In this document: positions 41,221 to 51,075 of the stretch, in pieces
Layout: the number at the start of each line of letters is the position of its first letter
How positions within the stretch are numbered: the first letter of the stretch is position 1
Source of the DNA: Lawsonella sp012842085
GTDB taxonomy: Bacteria; Actinomycetota; Actinomycetes; Mycobacteriales; Mycobacteriaceae
Assembly (NCBI GenBank): GCA_036749735.1
Contig: DAINXV010000002.1
Location: 310,001 to 374,000 of the forward strand
DNA: 64,000 nt
Direction of reading: 5' to 3'
The notes under the pieces: model-generated
Database searches by the model: none
Told to the model about the DNA's origin: nothing
What the model saw: the letters and a program-made list of their open reading frames with translations, nothing else
Position numbers and translations under genes: made by a program

Positions 41221-42351
41221 ATGAATTTAGAGCAACGGCGCAATAAGCTGCGTCAACAAATTAATCAAATGGTGGCGGATAACGAGCTGCAAAGTCCGGA
41301 CAGTTCAGTTCTCGACTACTGCGACGGCATTCTTGTTTTAAGCCATGCATCAATTCGCTACTATTCCGGTTTCTCTGGATCCAATGGTTTACTTTGGCTA
41401 GATGCGGGCAACCCGCAACACGACATTCTTTTTACGGATAGCCGCTACACGGAACAAGCGAAGCAGCAGTGCGGGGAATTAGCAGTAGTGGTGACCAGCA
41501 AGCGTGGGGGAGAGGTACTTAGCACTCTCGATCCGCTGCCAAGCAGCATTGCCGTTGAGGGCACCGCATTAAGTTGGCCAGATTATGTTCGTCTTGATGA
41601 GCTACTCCACAGTCCGCATATGGCAGACATAAGTACCGTCATAAGCCGTCAACGCAGCGTTAAAGATGCTACGGAGCTTGAAAAACTGCAGAAAGCTGCG
41701 ACGTGCGCGGAGCAGGCACTCAAAGAACTTGTTGAAGCTGGCACGATCCGTGCTGGAGTCACCGAGCGGTATGTTGCGGCGCAGTTGGATTTTTTGATGG
41801 GGAAAAATGGATCTGAGGGTCCCTCGTTCGACACAATTGTGGCAGCTGGAGCCAATGCTGCTTTGCCCCATCATGAACCAGATAACACTGTCCTTAAAGA
41901 GGGCGACCTGGTAGTTATTGATTTTGGTGCCACCGTCGACGGCTATAAGTCCGATTGCACTCGCACATTTTCGATCGGCAAACTATCCGATTGGCAAGAA
42001 GAAATTTGTGCCACAGTTTTAGAGGCCCACGAAACGGCTCTAGCGCAAGTTGAAGAAGGTGTCTTAGCTGGGGATATTGATAAAGCCGCCCGCGATATAA
42101 TTTCCCAAGCAGGATACGGGGATAAATTTGGGCACAGTACCGGCCACGGTGTTGGCCTGGATGTGCACGAAAGCCCATATGTGCGGACAGGCGGTACCGA
42201 ACCACTGGAAGCCGGGTCAGTGTTTACGATTGAGCCGGGAATATATCTTCCAGACAAAGGGGGAGTAAGAATTGAAAACACCTACGCCCTGCTTGCCGAC
42301 GGCACCGTACATTCCTTCCAGCAGTATTCTTTAAAAGTGCAGGTTGTTTAG
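41221..42351 (+). CDS. pepQ: M24 aminopeptidase, Xaa-Pro dipeptidase-like
   Basis: Metallopeptidase of the creatinase/pita-bread fold, expected to cut X-Pro bonds in the cytosol. The 376 residues have an N-terminal creatinase-like domain and a C-terminal catalytic domain. The five metal ligands are visible: Asp in VVIDFGATVDG, Asp in KSDCTRTF, His in STGHGVGLDVHE, Glu in FTIEPGIY and Glu in GVRIENTY. It sits between aroQ and efp as in Rv2535c. The link to EF-P (proline stalling) and proline peptide recycling is suggestive only. Confidence 0.92.
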   Translation: MNLEQRRNKLRQQINQMVADNELQSPDSSVLDYCDGILVLSHASIRYYSGFSGSNGLLWLDAGNPQHDILFTDSRYTEQAKQQCGELAVVVTSKRGGEVLSTLDPLPSSIAVEGTALSWPDYVRLDELLHSPHMADISTVISRQRSVKDATELEKLQKAATCAEQALKELVEAGTIRAGVTERYVAAQLDFLMGKNGSEGPSFDTIVAAGANAALPHHEPDNTVLKEGDLVVIDFGATVDGYKSDCTRTFSIGKLSDWQEEICATVLEAHETALAQVEEGVLAGDIDKAARDIISQAGYGDKFGHSTGHGVGLDVHESPYVRTGGTEPLEAGSVFTIEPGIYLPDKGGVRIENTYALLADGTVHSFQQYSLKVQVV

Positions 42352-42418
42352 TACACTGCAACAGTAACGTGAGTCAAAATCTGGCTCAGTAGTATAAGTC
42401 AACAGGAAAGAGCTAATA

Positions 42419-42982
42419 GTGGCGACTACCGCTGATTTCAAAAATGGTCTTGTCTTGCAGATCGATAACAAGCTGCAACAGATTGTCGAATTCCAACACG
42501 TAAAACCCGGCAAGGGACCTGCTTTCGTCCGCACCAAGCTGAAGGACGTTGTCACCGGAAAAGTTGTCGACAAAACCTTTAACGCCGGTGTCAAAGTAGA
42601 TACAGCTTTGGTGGACCGTCGAGATTTCACTTTCCTCTACAAAGATGGTGAAGACTTCGTTTTGATGGATGAAGAAACCTTCGACCAGATCACTGTCGGC
42701 CCCGAGCTGATGGGCGAGGGTGCTCGTTTCTTGCTAGAAAACATGACTGTACAGGTTTCCATGCACGAAGGAACCCCACTGTTTGCGGAACTGCCGGTTT
42801 CAGTTGATCTCGAAGTTTCCCATACTGACCCAGGTCTGCAAGGTGACCGTTCCTCCGCCGGCACTAAGCCTGCAACCTTAGAAACCGGTGCAGAAGTACA
42901 GGTACCACTTTTCATTAATACGGGCGATGTGCTGAAGATTGATACTCGTGACGGACGGTACCTAAGCCGCGTCAACAACTAA
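42419..42982 (+). CDS. efp: Translation elongation factor P
   Basis: Relieves ribosome stalling at polyproline. The 187 residues form three barrel domains. The loop that reaches the peptidyl-transferase centre reads VKPGKGPAFVR with K32 at the tip. This is the PGKGP form of EF-P, which in Corynebacterium glutamicum is reported to work without lysine modification, so no EpmA, YmfI or rhamnosylation partner is expected. The GTG start has AGGAAAGAG upstream. Followed by nusB, the conserved order. Confidence 0.96.
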   Translation: MATTADFKNGLVLQIDNKLQQIVEFQHVKPGKGPAFVRTKLKDVVTGKVVDKTFNAGVKVDTALVDRRDFTFLYKDGEDFVLMDEETFDQITVGPELMGEGARFLLENMTVQVSMHEGTPLFAELPVSVDLEVSHTDPGLQGDRSSAGTKPATLETGAEVQVPLFINTGDVLKIDTRDGRYLSRVNN

Positions 42983-43023
42983 TTTTCGACACACCTTACC
43001 TCTACCTACAGCGAAAGATTGGC

Positions 43024-43512
43024 ATGACCGCCTCCTCTTATAAAAAACCTGCGCGACCTGGTAAACGGCACAAGGCACGCCTGCGAGCAATGACGTTGCT
43101 TTTTGAAGCAGAAAGTCGGGATAGTGATCCGATTGCGCTTGCTGAAGAACGTCGCGATCGTGCATTAGAGCTCGCTGAAAGTGGGGAGGGCGGCATGTCA
43201 CTCGTAGGTGACTATGCGATGACGCTGGTTCGAGGTGTCGCAGTAGAGATTGATCGCATTGATGAAGTAATTGCTGATCATCTTACTGACTGGACCGTAG
43301 GCCGACTGGCAGCTGTGGATCGCAGCGTCCTGCGCGTAGCTGTCTGGGAATTATTGTTCGGTCCAGCAGATGTACCACCTGTGACAGCAGTCGATGAAGC
43401 AGTCAGTATTGTGCGGGAGTATTCAGACGACGATGCTCCCGGCTTTGTTAACTCGGTATTGGACAAAATCCTTAAAAATCTGCCGGAATTGAAAACACCT
43501 TCCACGCAGTAA
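43024..43512 (+). CDS. nusB: Transcription antitermination factor NusB
   Basis: All-helical RNA-binding protein that joins NusE in rRNA antitermination complexes. The 162 residues contain RHKARLRAMTLLFEAESRD near the start, DWTVGRLAAVDRSVLRVAVWEL, and the C-terminal AVSIVREYSDDDAPGFVNSVLDKI, all characteristic. It is the last gene before a strong terminator, closing the alaS-to-nusB block. Confidence 0.95.
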   Translation: MTASSYKKPARPGKRHKARLRAMTLLFEAESRDSDPIALAEERRDRALELAESGEGGMSLVGDYAMTLVRGVAVEIDRIDEVIADHLTDWTVGRLAAVDRSVLRVAVWELLFGPADVPPVTAVDEAVSIVREYSDDDAPGFVNSVLDKILKNLPELKTPSTQ

Positions 43513-43541
43513 AAGCGATATAAATCAATACTGATTTTTTA

Positions 43542-43578
43542 AGAAACTCGAAGAAAAGCTTCGAGTTTCTTTGTTTTT
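43542..43578 (+). terminator. Intrinsic terminator after nusB
   Basis: A 12-bp stem (AGAAACTCGAAG with CTTCGAGTTTCT) closes a five-base loop and is followed by TTGTTTTT. It separates the aro-efp-nusB block from the pyr operon. Confidence 0.93.
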
Positions 43579-43605
43579 GAGGTGAAGTGAGGCCCACGTA
43601 ACTGC

Positions 43606-43611
43606 TAGACT
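43606..43611 (+). promoter_or_regulatory. Predicted -10 element of the pyr operon
   Basis: TAGACT lies 66 bases before the pyrR ATG; TGAAGT 17 bases upstream is a poor -35. A start near 43618 would give a leader of about 55 bases that contains the PyrR site. Confidence 0.45.
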
Positions 43612-43641
43612 TTCTGATTAGAGCAGACATCCTTTAACAAA

Positions 43642-43657
43642 CCGTCCAGTGAGGCGG
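43642..43657 (+). promoter_or_regulatory. PyrR RNA-binding hairpin in the pyr leader
   Basis: Bases 43644-43655 read GTCCAGTGAGGC, an exact match to the PyrR binding-loop consensus RUCCNGNGAGGY. CC (43642-43643) and GG (43656-43657) extend the stem. The hairpin ends two bases before the ribosome site AAGGAGG (43660-43666) of pyrR. No antiterminator/terminator pair is seen, so UMP-bound PyrR most likely blocks translation initiation, as described for mycobacterial pyr leaders. Confidence 0.85.
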
Positions 43658-43671
43658 AGAAGGAGGTCAGG

Positions 43672-44238
43672 ATGAAAGAAACTGTGCAACTGCTTGACGG
43701 CGCAGATGTGAACCGCACCGTCGCACGTATTGCCCATCAAATTATTGAAAAAACGGCGCTTGATGAAGATGATTCGCGCCGTGTCGTTTTATTGGGTATC
43801 CCCACCAGAGGAAAATATCTCGCCTATCGACTCGCCGACAAAATCAACGAATTTTGTGGAATCATGCCCGACGTGGGTTCTCTAGACATCACCCTTTACC
43901 GTGATGATTTGCGCTTTCGCGCACCTCGCCCCATAGCGCCAACCGAAATGCCGGTTGCTGGCATTGATGATGCGCTAGTTGTTTTGGTCGATGACGTTCT
44001 TTTCTCGGGCAGAACAGTAAGAGCGGCATTAGACGCACTCCGCGACATTGGCCGACCCAAGATTATTCAACTTGCAGTTCTCGTCGATCGTGGGCATCGA
44101 GAACTTCCGATTAGACCAGACTACGTCGGTAAAAATATTCCTACTTCCCGCACAGAGGACGTGTCGGTGGAACTACAGGAAACAGATGACAACGACGCAG
44201 TGGTTCTCTCACGCGAGGTAGTAGGAGGAGCCGGCTAG
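43672..44238 (+). CDS. pyrR: Bifunctional pyr operon regulator / uracil phosphoribosyltransferase PyrR
   Basis: Binds pyr mRNA in response to uridine nucleotides and can also make UMP from uracil and PRPP. The 188 residues contain the PRPP motif VVLVDDVLFSGRTVRAA, the RNA-contact segments RGKYLAYRLA and TLYRDDLRF, and VDRGHRELPIRPDYVGKNIP. AAGGAGG lies just before the ATG. A consensus PyrR hairpin precedes it, indicating autoregulation. Its stop shares a base with the GTG of pyrB. Confidence 0.96.
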   Translation: MKETVQLLDGADVNRTVARIAHQIIEKTALDEDDSRRVVLLGIPTRGKYLAYRLADKINEFCGIMPDVGSLDITLYRDDLRFRAPRPIAPTEMPVAGIDDALVVLVDDVLFSGRTVRAALDALRDIGRPKIIQLAVLVDRGHRELPIRPDYVGKNIPTSRTEDVSVELQETDDNDAVVLSREVVGGAG

Positions 44239-45185
44239 TGAAACACCTGGTGTCAATTAATGATCTTGACTATGACCGGGCAGTCGGGATCATTGACTTT
44301 GCAGATAATTTGAAAGAAAACCTGCTTGAACGCGAAATTCGAAAACTTCCCACCTTGCGGGGACGGACTATCTATAACGTCTTTTACGAAAACTCCACCC
44401 GCACGCGAAGCAGCTTTGAAACTGCTGGCAAATGGTTGAGCGCAGACGTTATTAATGTTTCCGCAAGCACCTCCTCCGTAAAGAAGGGTGAATCTTTACA
44501 AGACACTGCACTCACCCTATCCGCGGTGGGAGCACAAGCCATCGTCATGCGCCACCCCAACTCGGGGGCACCAGCCCAGGTTGCCCAATGGGTATGCCCC
44601 GATGGCGAAAATGGACCTTCAGTGGTTAATGCCGGCGACGGGGAGCATGAACACCCCACGCAAGCGCTGCTAGATGCAACAACTTTTCGGCAGCGTCTCG
44701 GAGGTTGGGAAGGCCGCAAAGTGGTTATTGTCGGCGATATCTTGCACTCGCGTGTCGCCCGCTCCGATCTTTTGCTTTTCAACCTGCTAGGCGCAGAGGT
44801 GGTCTATGTTGCCCCCCGTACCCTGCTACCCGTTGGTGTTGAAGACTGGGGCTGCCGGGTGGCCTACGACCTTGATACGGAACTGAAAGACGCTGACGCT
44901 GTTATCTTGTTGCGCGTACAAGAAGAGCGCATGAAGGCGGGGGAGGCTTTCTTCCCGTCTGTTCGCGAATATGCGGCGCTCTATGGGATGAGTAAACGTC
45001 GACTTGCTCTGATGCCGGAACACGCCATTGTGATGCATCCCGGACCCATGATTCGTGGCATGGAAATCAGCTATGAGGTTGCTGACAATTCGCAAACTGC
45101 GGTTTTGCAGCAAGTTAATAACGGAGTACATGTCCGCATGGCGGTATTGATCTCGCTCCTTACCGGAGACATGGAGCACAAGTAA
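44238..45185 (+). CDS. pyrB: Aspartate carbamoyltransferase catalytic subunit
   Basis: Joins carbamoyl phosphate and aspartate in pyrimidine synthesis. The 315 residues contain the carbamoyl-phosphate site YENSTRTRSSFE, the HPTQALLD segment, and RVQEERM plus MHPGPMIRG near the C-terminus. No pyrI regulatory gene follows, as expected in actinobacteria. The GTG start overlaps the pyrR stop, and the stop overlaps the pyrC ATG, so translation is coupled. Confidence 0.96.
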   Translation: MKHLVSINDLDYDRAVGIIDFADNLKENLLEREIRKLPTLRGRTIYNVFYENSTRTRSSFETAGKWLSADVINVSASTSSVKKGESLQDTALTLSAVGAQAIVMRHPNSGAPAQVAQWVCPDGENGPSVVNAGDGEHEHPTQALLDATTFRQRLGGWEGRKVVIVGDILHSRVARSDLLLFNLLGAEVVYVAPRTLLPVGVEDWGCRVAYDLDTELKDADAVILLRVQEERMKAGEAFFPSVREYAALYGMSKRRLALMPEHAIVMHPGPMIRGMEISYEVADNSQTAVLQQVNNGVHVRMAVLISLLTGDMEHK

Positions 45186-46510
45186 TGAAGAAAGAAGATA
45201 TGGCTAATTTAGTAATTCGAAATGTGCGCCTTTACGGTGAGGGAGACACCCAAGACGTCCTAGTAGAGGACGGTGTGATTGCCGAAATCGGTTCTGCGGT
45301 AGAAAACAATGCGGACTATCCAGAATATGACGGCAAGGGAAATGTTCTGCTTCCCGGCTTGGTCGATATTCACGTCCACCTGCGGGAACCAGGCCGTGAA
45401 GATACAGAGACAATCGCCTCTGGATCCGCGGCTGCCGCGCTTGGTGGTTTTACAGCCGTCTACACCATGCCCAACACCCAGCCCGTAATGGACACCAACG
45501 TTCTAGTAGAAGCGGTGTGGGAAAAGGGCCAGCGTATCGGCTTGTGCGATGTCTACCCGATTGGTGCAATTACCATTGGACTAGAGGGTAAAGAATTATC
45601 CGAAATGGGCCTGATGAGCAAGGGCGCCGCCAAAGTCCGGTGGTTTTCTGACGACGGGAAATGTGTCAACAACCCACTAGTTATGCGCCGCGCGCTAGAG
45701 TATGCCGCTAGCAATGGAGCAACTATTGCACAGCATGCGGAAGAATCACGCCTTACCGAAGGCGCTATCGCGCACGAAGGGCCGATGGCAGCAAAACTAG
45801 GCATGAAGGGCTGGCCCCGCGCAGCGGAAGAATCTATTGTGGCGCGAGACATTTTGCTAGCCCGTGACGCAGGCGCACATGTCCATGTTTGCCACGCTTC
45901 CACTAAAGGTACTGTGGAGCTACTTAAGTGGGCACACACCCAGGGCGTCAATATCACCGCGGAAGTAACTCCCCATCATCTGCTGCTGAACGATTCGGTA
46001 CTTCCGACTTACGATGGTCGCTACCGCGTCAACCCGCCGCTCCGGGAAGACAGCGACAATGAAGCACTACAGCAGGCGCTCGTGGATGGTGTTATTGATT
46101 GCGTTGCTACCGACCATGCTCCGCACGGCTCGGAAGAAACCTGTTGCGAATTCGCTGTCGCTAAAAACGGCATGCTCGGTCTTGAAACTTCACTTCCTAT
46201 TCTCGCCCAGCTCATGGTGGAAACCGGTCGCATGACGTGGCGCGATATTGCTCGCGTCATGAGTGAACGCCCAGCCGAGTTGGTCGGATTGAAAGACCAT
46301 GGCCGCCCCATTGCGGAAGGCGAACCAGCAAACCTCACGGTTATAGATCCGGCAGCGGGATGGACTGTCCACGGCGAAGAGCTAGCCTCCATCGCCTCCA
46401 ACACTCCATACGAAGGAATGGAGTTCAAAGCACGCGCAGTTCTCACCGTTTTGAGGGGTAAAATTACTGCCCAAGACGGTGTTGCAGCGGACCCCGCAGT
46501 AAAAAACTAA
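45185..46510 (+). CDS. pyrC: Dihydroorotase
   Basis: Cyclises carbamoyl aspartate to dihydroorotate. The 441 residues are the type I form, with metal ligands in VDIHVHLREPG, the His of CHASTKGTVE, HHLLLND and the Asp of VATDHAPHG. The ATG at 45185 overlaps the pyrB stop. A second in-frame ATG at 45200, preceded by the purine-rich AAGAAAGAAG, would remove five residues (KKEDM) and is equally plausible. carA follows after 25 bases. Confidence 0.95.
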   Translation: MKKEDMANLVIRNVRLYGEGDTQDVLVEDGVIAEIGSAVENNADYPEYDGKGNVLLPGLVDIHVHLREPGREDTETIASGSAAAALGGFTAVYTMPNTQPVMDTNVLVEAVWEKGQRIGLCDVYPIGAITIGLEGKELSEMGLMSKGAAKVRWFSDDGKCVNNPLVMRRALEYAASNGATIAQHAEESRLTEGAIAHEGPMAAKLGMKGWPRAAEESIVARDILLARDAGAHVHVCHASTKGTVELLKWAHTQGVNITAEVTPHHLLLNDSVLPTYDGRYRVNPPLREDSDNEALQQALVDGVIDCVATDHAPHGSEETCCEFAVAKNGMLGLETSLPILAQLMVETGRMTWRDIARVMSERPAELVGLKDHGRPIAEGEPANLTVIDPAAGWTVHGEELASIASNTPYEGMEFKARAVLTVLRGKITAQDGVAADPAVKN

Positions 46511-46535
46511 TTAATTCTCAACCTAAGAAAGAAGA

Positions 46536-47723
46536 ATGAACGTGGCTGAAAGAATTCCAGCAGTTCTTTTACTTGAAGATGGACGTACTTTCCGGGGTAA
46601 CGCGTTCGGTGCTGTCGGAGAGACCCTGGGGGAAGCAGTGTTCGCAACTGCCATGACCGGGTATCAAGAGGAATTGACTGACCCGAGCTATTGCGGACAA
46701 ATTCTTGTGTCTACAGCTCCACAAATTGGAAACACCGGGTGGAACGACATTGACGGAGAGTCGCTTGTCAACGATCCGACCGATCGCGCAATTGAAGAAG
46801 GAATGAGCGGCAAGATTTGGGTGTCCGGGTATGCCATCCGAGACTATGCCAAAGTGCCCCAAAGCTGGCGCATGGAACGTACATTGCTTGACGAAATGGT
46901 CAAACAGGAAATCGTAGGTATCCAAAACATTGATACCCGAGCACTTGTTCGCCATTTGCGAGACAACGGTTCGATGCGCGCTGGTATCTTTTCTGGAGAA
47001 GCCCTCACCAGCAAAGAAAAGATGCTAGAAAAAGTTTTGGCGCAACCGAAGGCTGAGGGACTGGATCTGGTCAGAGAGGTCTCCACACCCGAAGCTTATG
47101 TGCTAGAGCCACACGGGGAGCAGCGCTTCGAGATTGCTGCTATAGACTTGGGGCTCAAAGCAAACAGTGCTCGCCACTTCGTTAGCCGTGGAATTCGAGT
47201 ACACGTGCTACCTGCTTCCGCCACTTGGGACGATGTTAAAAGCCTTAACGTGGATGGGCTTTTCCTCTCCAACGGTCCGGGGGATCCGGCTACCGCTGAC
47301 GGTCCCGTAAAACTGGTACAGCAGGCCCTCGAAAACAAGATGCCCATCTTCGGGGTGTGTTTCGGCAACCAGGTGCTTGGACAGGCTTTGGGACTTGAAA
47401 CCTACAAAATGAAGTTTGGTCATCGCGGCGTAAACATTCCTGTACGCGACCATGACACCGGACGGATTCTGATCACTGCACAAAACCACGGTTTCTGTTT
47501 AACAGGCGAGCCTGGCGAAGAATTTGATACCCCTTATGGGCGCGCTCAAATCTCGTTTAGCTGCCCGAACGACAACACTGTTGAGGGTGTGAAACTGCTT
47601 GATGGCTCAGCCTTCTCTGTGCAGTTCCACCCCGAAGCAAGTGCCGGCCCACACGATGCCGAATATCTATTCGACCGTTTCGTCGACGTGCTCGACGCCC
47701 ATAGCCAGGAAGGAAACAACTAA
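46536..47723 (+). CDS. carA: Carbamoyl-phosphate synthase small (glutaminase) subunit
   Basis: Hydrolyses glutamine and passes ammonia to CarB. The 395 residues have the N-terminal CarA domain (TGYQEELTDPSYCGQI) and a class I glutaminase with nucleophile in GVCFGNQVLGQALG and the His-Glu pair in VQFHPEASAGP. Asn in place of His after the nucleophile loop is usual in actinobacterial CarA. The stop overlaps the carB start. Its ammonia product feeds both pyrimidine and arginine synthesis. Confidence 0.96.
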   Translation: MNVAERIPAVLLLEDGRTFRGNAFGAVGETLGEAVFATAMTGYQEELTDPSYCGQILVSTAPQIGNTGWNDIDGESLVNDPTDRAIEEGMSGKIWVSGYAIRDYAKVPQSWRMERTLLDEMVKQEIVGIQNIDTRALVRHLRDNGSMRAGIFSGEALTSKEKMLEKVLAQPKAEGLDLVREVSTPEAYVLEPHGEQRFEIAAIDLGLKANSARHFVSRGIRVHVLPASATWDDVKSLNVDGLFLSNGPGDPATADGPVKLVQQALENKMPIFGVCFGNQVLGQALGLETYKMKFGHRGVNIPVRDHDTGRILITAQNHGFCLTGEPGEEFDTPYGRAQISFSCPNDNTVEGVKLLDGSAFSVQFHPEASAGPHDAEYLFDRFVDVLDAHSQEGNN

Positions 47724-50700
47724 TGCCACGTCGCGAAGACCTTAAACACGTTCTGGTTATCGGGTCAGGTCCGATTGTTATTGGACAGGCTTGCGAATTC
47801 GACTACTCCGGCACCCAAGCATGCCGAGTGTTGAAGCAGGAAGGGCTACGAGTTTCTCTTATTAACTCGAACCCGGCCACCATTATGACCGACCCTGAAT
47901 TCGCAGACTCTACCTATGTCCAGCCCATTAGTGCTCATTTCATCGAGAAAATATTCCAAAAAGAAGCCGCCGAAGGACATCCTATCGATGCGGTACTGCC
48001 AACCCTGGGTGGCCAGACCGCACTAAACGCGGCTGTCGATCTCCACGACAAAGGCCTGCTCGACAAGTACAACATTGAACTCATCGGCGCCTCTTTCGAA
48101 TCCATTCAACGCGGTGAAGATCGCCAGACCTTCAAAGACATTGTGGAGAAAGTTGGCGGCGAATCTGCGCGGTCCCGAGTCTGTTACACCATGGACGAAG
48201 TTCATGAAACGGTCGAAGAGCTGGGACTACCGGTGGTGGTTCGCCCCTCCTTCACTATGGGCGGACTTGGTTCCGGACTGGCCTTCACTAACGAGGATCT
48301 CGAGCGCATCGCCGGTGGTGGCTTAGCTGCGTCTCCCACCGCAAACGTCCTTATTGAAGAATCTATTTTGGGATGGAAAGAGTTCGAACTCGAACTCATG
48401 CGCGACCGCAACGACAACGTAGTCGTCGTGTGTTCCATTGAAAACGTCGACGCGGTAGGAGTCCACACAGGAGACTCCATCACCGTCGCCCCCGCAATGA
48501 CGCTAACCGATCGCGAATACCAAGCCATGCGCGATCAAGCTATTGCGATTCTGCGTGAAGTAGGGGTCGATACCGGTGGATGTAACATCCAGTTTGCACA
48601 AGACCCCAAGACAGGGCGCTTAGTTGTCATTGAAATGAACCCACGCGTCTCGCGTTCGTCGGCTCTTGCCTCCAAAGCAACTGGATTCCCGATCGCCAAG
48701 ATCGCCGCAAAATTGGCTATTGGCTACACCCTTGATGAAATCCGCAACGACATTACGGAAGAAACTCCCGCATCGTTCGAACCAACGCTCGACTATGTTG
48801 TTGTGAAAGCACCACGCTTTGCTTTCGAAAAATTTCCCGGTGTGGATGCCACCTTGACGACCACTATGAAGTCGGTCGGGGAGGCTATGTCCTTGGGGCG
48901 CAACTTCCGTGAATCACTCAACAAAGTTTTGCGTTCTTTGGAGAACAAGAATAGTGGGTTCTGGACAGTTTCTGATGAAGCTGTCGCAGGGGAAATGGTT
49001 AATGATCCCGCCGCACTATTAGAAGACATTAAAACGCCTACCGAGAGCCGCATATACAAGGTCGAACTTGCGCTTCGACTCGGCTGCTCAATTGATGAAG
49101 TATATGCCGCGACCGGAATCGATCCCTGGTTCTTAGGAGAGATTCAAGAGCTTATTAATGTCCGCAATGAAGTTGCAGAAGCACCAGTTCTCACAGCAGA
49201 CATTATTCGCCTGGCGAAATATAATGGCTTTTCCGACAAACAAATCGCAGTGCTGCGACCCGAAATCGATGGGGAAGCGGGAGTGCGCAAGCTCCGTCAA
49301 CGCCTAGAAATCCATCCAGTCTTTAAAACGGTTGATACGTGTGCTGCAGAGTTCGAAGCCAAGACCCCCTATCACTACTCCACGTATGAACTTGATTCTG
49401 CGGCAGAGAGTGAAGTAGCTGAGCAAAAAGAACGCGACAAGGTCATTATTCTGGGTTCTGGTCCGAACCGTATCGGGCAGGGAATCGAATTCGACTACTC
49501 TTGTGTTCACGCTGCTCAGACCCTCTCGGAAGCCGGCTACGAGACCATCATGGTCAACTGCAACCCGGAAACCGTTTCTACGGACTACGACACTTCTGAT
49601 CGCCTTTATTTTGAACCTCTCACCTTTGAAGATGTTTTAGAGGTTTACCGCGCTGAATGTGAATCCGGAACAGTAGCAGGCGTCATAGTTCAGCTAGGTG
49701 GGCAGACACCACTCTCTCTTGCGGCAAAGCTGGAAGAGGCCGGTGTTCCTATTGTCGGAACAACGCCTGCGGCAATTGACCTTGCAGAAGACCGTGGTGA
49801 ATTCGGCAAAGTCCTTACCGATGCCCATCTTCCTGCTCCTAAGTACGGAACCGCTACCTCCTATGAGGAAGCGTCAGAAGTTGCCCACAACATTGGGTTC
49901 CCAGTGCTAGTTCGTCCCTCCTATGTGTTAGGTGGGCGTGGCATGGAAATTGTTTACAACGAAGACTCACTGCGTGACTACATCAATCGAGCCACCGAAT
50001 TGTCTCCGGAACACCCCGTTTTGGTAGACCGGTTCCTTGATGAGGCCATTGAAATCGATGTTGACGCTTTGTGCGATGGGGAAGAAGTCTACCTGGGCGG
50101 CATCATGGAGCACGTCGAAGAAGCAGGTATTCACTCCGGCGACTCGGCTTGTGCTCTTCCTCCCATGACACTAGGCCGCGGCGACATTGAAGCAGTGCGT
50201 CAATCGACAGCTGCCTTGGCAATGGGCATCGGGGTTAAAGGCCTCATGAATGTGCAGTATGCGCTGAAAGGCAATACCCTCTACGTGCTAGAAGCCAACC
50301 CACGCGCCTCTCGCACGGTGCCGTTCGTGTCTAAAGCCACGTCTGTGCCATTGGCTAAAGCTTGTGCACGGATCATGATGGGCGACACCATCGCTAACCT
50401 GCGCACCGAAGGAATACTGCCGAAGGAAGGCGACGGCGGCACCATTCCGATGGGACATCCCATCTCGGTAAAGGAAGCTGTCCTTCCGTTCAACCGCTTC
50501 CGGAGGATGGACGGTGAAGGAGTGGACACTGTGCTTGGACCTGAAATGAAGTCCACCGGTGAAGTTATGGGCATTGATACCGACTTTGGTAAAGCATTCG
50601 CAAAGAGCCAAAGCGCTGCCTACGACGCCAGCCTTCCCACCGAAGGTACGGTCTTTATCTCGGTTGCTAACACCGACAAACGCGCCATGGTGTTCCCCGC

Positions 50701-51073
50701 CCGCCGTTTATACAACATGGGCTTCCGCATTATGGCTACCGGTGGAACAAGTGACATGTTGCGTCGCAACGGTATCGACTGTGTTCGTGTTTACAAGCAA
50801 ACGAATGATGATGAACGACCCGAGGGCGCAGACTCAATTGTGGACATGATCCGCGATGGGGAAGTAGACCTCATCATCAACACTCCGATAGGGAATACCG
50901 GCTCACGGAAGGACGGATATGAAATTCGTACTATCGCCGTCTCGCTCGGAATCCCCTGTGTGACTACTGTGTCAGGAGCCTCAGCGTGTGTGCAAGGCAT
51001 TGAAGCGCTGCGTGGAGAAGAACCCTTCACAGTGCATCCCTTACAGGAACTACATCAGCCGAGTAGTGATTAA
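47723..51073 (+). CDS. carB: Carbamoyl-phosphate synthase large subunit
   Basis: Makes carbamoyl phosphate from bicarbonate, ammonia and two ATP. The 1116 residues contain two homologous ATP-grasp halves: the first begins VLVIGSGPIVIGQACEFDYS, the second VIILGSGPNRIGQGIEFDYS near residue 573. An oligomerisation domain lies between them and an MGS-like allosteric domain at the C-terminus (GGTSDMLRRNGID, NTPIGNTGSRKDGYEIR). The length is slightly above the E. coli protein. pyrF starts two bases after the stop. Confidence 0.97.
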   Translation: MPRREDLKHVLVIGSGPIVIGQACEFDYSGTQACRVLKQEGLRVSLINSNPATIMTDPEFADSTYVQPISAHFIEKIFQKEAAEGHPIDAVLPTLGGQTALNAAVDLHDKGLLDKYNIELIGASFESIQRGEDRQTFKDIVEKVGGESARSRVCYTMDEVHETVEELGLPVVVRPSFTMGGLGSGLAFTNEDLERIAGGGLAASPTANVLIEESILGWKEFELELMRDRNDNVVVVCSIENVDAVGVHTGDSITVAPAMTLTDREYQAMRDQAIAILREVGVDTGGCNIQFAQDPKTGRLVVIEMNPRVSRSSALASKATGFPIAKIAAKLAIGYTLDEIRNDITEETPASFEPTLDYVVVKAPRFAFEKFPGVDATLTTTMKSVGEAMSLGRNFRESLNKVLRSLENKNSGFWTVSDEAVAGEMVNDPAALLEDIKTPTESRIYKVELALRLGCSIDEVYAATGIDPWFLGEIQELINVRNEVAEAPVLTADIIRLAKYNGFSDKQIAVLRPEIDGEAGVRKLRQRLEIHPVFKTVDTCAAEFEAKTPYHYSTYELDSAAESEVAEQKERDKVIILGSGPNRIGQGIEFDYSCVHAAQTLSEAGYETIMVNCNPETVSTDYDTSDRLYFEPLTFEDVLEVYRAECESGTVAGVIVQLGGQTPLSLAAKLEEAGVPIVGTTPAAIDLAEDRGEFGKVLTDAHLPAPKYGTATSYEEASEVAHNIGFPVLVRPSYVLGGRGMEIVYNEDSLRDYINRATELSPEHPVLVDRFLDEAIEIDVDALCDGEEVYLGGIMEHVEEAGIHSGDSACALPPMTLGRGDIEAVRQSTAALAMGIGVKGLMNVQYALKGNTLYVLEANPRASRTVPFVSKATSVPLAKACARIMMGDTIANLRTEGILPKEGDGGTIPMGHPISVKEAVLPFNRFRRMDGEGVDTVLGPEMKSTGEVMGIDTDFGKAFAKSQSAAYDASLPTEGTVFISVANTDKRAMVFPARRLYNMGFRIMATGGTSDMLRRNGIDCVRVYKQTNDDERPEGADSIVDMIRDGEVDLIINTPIGNTGSRKDGYEIRTIAVSLGIPCVTTVSGASACVQGIEALRGEEPFTVHPLQELHQPSSD

Positions 51074-51075
51074 TT

